A DNA stretch of 64,000 nt from JAVJRN01 sp040218415 (GTDB lineage: Bacteria > Bacteroidota > Bacteroidia > Cytophagales > Cyclobacteriaceae): positions 310,001 through 374,000 of the forward strand of contig JAVJRN010000081.1 in NCBI GenBank assembly GCA_040218415.1, in the 5' to 3' direction. The notes below the pieces were generated by a model that saw nothing but the letters and a program-made list of their open reading frames with translations, made no database searches and was not told the DNA's origin. Both the position numbers and the translations under genes were made by a program. Shown here one piece after another: positions 62,368 to 64,000 of the stretch. Position 1 is the first letter of the stretch. Every line of letters begins with the position of its first letter.

Positions 62368-62963
62368 AACAAGATAGAGAGGCGTCACCTCACGTGCCGT
62401 CTGCACCTCAGAAAACAGAGAAAAATGCGCCTAGTTCAGAGCAGTCAAGCTCGCCCGCACCGCATGCGCCAAAAATTAAAATCCCAAATCAAATAAAGAG
62501 CGATCAGCTCAAGGAAACGCCTAGCATTTTCAGAAGAAAGGCAGATAAGCCGGAGGAAGAAGCGGAAAAGGAACCAGTACTTCCTGAAAGGCTGGAGCCA
62601 TTTGATGAGCCACAGGTGATTCAGGCTTGGTCCGAATTCAAAGTCCTAAGACTGAAAGATGGAGCTGGCGATACGGAACAGTTGGTATTGTCAAGAAAAG
62701 TCAATAAATCTGGAGTAAATAATATTCTTATTTCATTGGCAAGTCAGCTTGAAGTAAGCATTCTCGAAAGGTTTGAGCAGGATATAGTGCAGTTTTTTCG
62801 CAAAAAGCTCAACAATACCTTAATACAACTGGATAAACAAGTGGCAGAACAAAACTCTAGCAAAAAGCTTTACACTTCTCGTGATAAGTTTGACCATATG
62901 GCAGAGCAGAACCCAATTCTAAAAGAACTCAAAGAAAGGTTAGGTCTAGATTTTGAATATTGA
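62352..62963 (+). CDS. dnaX: tau-specific C-terminal extension of dnaX (-1 frame)
   Basis: From the slippery run the -1 frame continues to a stop at 62963, giving a tau of about 572 residues in total. It contains a Pro/Ser/Lys-rich linker (about 62355-62600) and a folded domain starting near FDEPQVIQAWSEFKVLR, with LASQLEVSILERFEQDIVQFF and a C-terminal LKELKERLGLDFEY. This matches the C-terminal part seen in full-length Bacteroidetes DnaX. The intact domain argues for programmed slippage rather than a broken gene. In tau this region binds polymerase and helicase. Confidence 0.75.
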   Translation, partial: SSSSLEQDREASPHVPSAPQKTEKNAPSSEQSSSPAPHAPKIKIPNQIKSDQLKETPSIFRRKADKPEEEAEKEPVLPERLEPFDEPQVIQAWSEFKVLRLKDGAGDTEQLVLSRKVNKSGVNNILISLASQLEVSILERFEQDIVQFFRKKLNNTLIQLDKQVAEQNSSKKLYTSRDKFDHMAEQNPILKELKERLGLDFEY

Positions 62964-63039
62964 GTTATATTTCCAATCAATAGCCAATTTAATATTAGAT
63001 TAAAGCGTTTATAAACAGGCAAAATAAAAATCAAATACT

Positions 63040-63567
63040 ATGAAATTAATATTGAGTCTTTTGTTCCTCGGTTTTACATTATTGGTTTCAGCTCAGAGCA
63101 GAGATGAAAGCAAGGATATTGTTGCTCATATTGATGAATTGACTAAAATTTGGGATGCTGAAGCTAAGAACCTAGCGACTTATGAAGGGCTAGAGAAGTA
63201 TTGTCAAGAAAAAGCATATAGAGATAATATTGTGGCAACTTTAGAGCATATTCACCACTATGATTCTGTGCTTTATGATATCGTAACTCGAAAATACGAC
63301 ACGAATAAGGATAAAGAAGCAAAGGCAACTTTAGAAGACATCAAACTTCTAGAAGTGGAATACGCGACTTTGAGCTTTTTAAAATTTCTACGTAAAGAAT
63401 GCGGAGGTTACAATTTCATTGAAAGTAACCTAACTAGCCCAGATTATAAGAAAGAGTACAAAAAGGAAGTTAAACGCTTGGAGAACGAACAAAAGAAATA
63501 TGTAAAAGCGATCACCAAGCAAATTGATTTAATTGATGAGCATGTGCATCATTTGAAAGGTTTATAA
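63040..63567 (+). CDS. Small secreted helical protein, unknown function
   Basis: A 175-residue protein with signal peptide MKLILSLLFLGFTLLVSAQ. The rest is helix-rich and charged (LTKIWDAEAKNLATYEGLEKYCQE, VKRLENEQKKYVKAITKQIDLIDEHVHHL). The spaced Tyr, Glu and His could bind metal but no family is recognised. It stands alone after dnaX. Confidence 0.72.
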   Translation: MKLILSLLFLGFTLLVSAQSRDESKDIVAHIDELTKIWDAEAKNLATYEGLEKYCQEKAYRDNIVATLEHIHHYDSVLYDIVTRKYDTNKDKEAKATLEDIKLLEVEYATLSFLKFLRKECGGYNFIESNLTSPDYKKEYKKEVKRLENEQKKYVKAITKQIDLIDEHVHHLKGL

Positions 63568-63572
63568 TTTAA

Positions 63573-64000
63573 TCAAACAGTTAGCAGACGACTATCCCAG
63601 AAGTAATCTTCAACAGTCTTGATTTGCACTGAAGAAAATGCTTTGTGCTTTGTGTTGATAATATAATTATGCTCTCGAGGGATTACAGCCGATGGAACCT
63701 TTAGAATGGGTTGATTTAATAATTGATACCAATTGGCGCCTATCATTTGTGTCTTGGGATAGAAATCAAGCGTGCGCCAAGAGCTTGGAATATCGTTAAT
63801 ATGAATACTATCGAAATCATCCGGAATCTCTATTTCAAGTACTTTGAATTTCTTACTGAGTGCAATGCCAGAGAGGTTGACGAGCAACTCCAAGGAGGCT
63901 AAAGACCGACTTTCTGAAGTGTAAATAACAAATTGATCTTGATAATTCCATCTTCCAGGCCTTCCTGATGCGAGTAATTGACCTGCATATTTCTCAGCAA
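63573..64000 (-). CDS. RES-domain toxin, 5' truncated by the window edge
   Basis: The frame is open to the right edge, so the N-terminus is outside. Read from the edge it begins AEKYAGQLLASGRPGRWN, the RES family core, followed by FVIYTSESRSLASLELLVNL, and the C-terminal LKVPSAVIPREHNYIIN ... FSSVQIKTVEDYFWDSRL. The Arg of GRWN, the Tyr of VIYTSES and the Glu of SLE are the expected RES active-site residues. RES toxins (COG5654) degrade NAD+ and normally pair with a Xre/ParS-type antitoxin, which should lie just upstream, off the window. Confidence 0.87.
   Translation of the reverse strand, partial: AEKYAGQLLASGRPGRWNYQDQFVIYTSESRSLASLELLVNLSGIALSKKFKVLEIEIPDDFDSIHINDIPSSWRTLDFYPKTQMIGANWYQLLNQPILKVPSAVIPREHNYIINTKHKAFSSVQIKTVEDYFWDSRLLTV

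Noticed and set aside
61246..62963. dnaX as a frameshifted pseudogene
   Set aside because: The -1 frame keeps a conserved tau domain and the shift occurs exactly at an A10 run, as expected for programmed slippage.

Overview
The window is chromosomal DNA from a low-GC, marine-type member of the Bacteroidota, most likely order Cytophagales. The grounds are several type IX secretion (T9SS) proteins (a PorV/PorQ-like barrel, a PorU2-type C25 peptidase, a secreted protein with a gliding-motility-associated C-terminal domain), GSII-type glutamine synthetase, DUF5686 and PspC/GIN proteins, HemJ, and promoters of the Bacteroidetes form TTTG-N18-20-TAnnTTTG. Species cannot be named from sequence alone. 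No tRNA, rRNA, insertion sequence, prophage or CRISPR array was seen.

Region 1 (1-13303) is a hexuronate catabolic locus: a secreted beta-helix polysaccharide-active enzyme (truncated at the left edge), an SDR of the mannonate/fructuronate oxidoreductase type, a Gfo/Idh/MocA oxidoreductase, uxuA, uxaC, a three-gene TRAP transporter, a divergent-to-kdgK LacI regulator, kdgK, a phosphofructokinase with the residues of the PPi-dependent class, and a KDPG aldolase. Together they take D-glucuronate through fructuronate, mannonate, KDG and KDPG to pyruvate and glyceraldehyde 3-phosphate. Two control layers are visible: a pair of near-identical 21-bp palindromes in the divergent promoter region at the left, and two copies of a 17-bp LacI-type operator that flank an intrinsic terminator in the kdgK leader.

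Region 2 (13713-23821) is mixed housekeeping: metallo-beta-lactamase-fold protein, MscS channel, RlmD, a large T9SS cargo protein, a DUF5686 outer-membrane protein and a trans-sulfuration enzyme. Region 3 (24094-27982) is nitrogen assimilation: amt, an OmpL-like porin and GSII glnA, with strong inverted repeats in front of amt and glnA. Region 4 (28088-38436) holds single genes (VOC protein, THUMP methyltransferase, DUF1684, thioredoxin-fold, SiaC, M20 peptidase, SAM methyltransferase, DUF1801) and ends in a padR-pspC pair. Region 5 (38489-47408) is the T9SS porV-like/porU2 pair, preceded by three GTACTNNGT repeats at an exact 17-bp pitch, then SCP2, glutaminyl cyclase and a CPA1 antiporter.

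Region 6 (47746-53541) has DinB, an FtsX-type ABC exporter with His-rich loops plus a DUF3299-like protein (resembling zinc-linked Zrg modules), a lipoprotein, and a cytochrome c-SCO-HemJ operon divergent from a Crp/Fnr regulator. A degenerate 21-bp tandem array follows (53565-53711). Region 7 (53782-59190) is a six-gene, tightly overlapped minus-strand cluster of glycosyltransferases with a secreted rhodanese and a lipoprotein: the best candidate here for an undescribed pathway. Region 8 (59522-64000) holds a STAS-like protein, an aldo/keto reductase, dnaX with an internal A10 slippery run separating gamma and tau reading frames, a small secreted protein, and a RES-domain toxin cut by the right edge.
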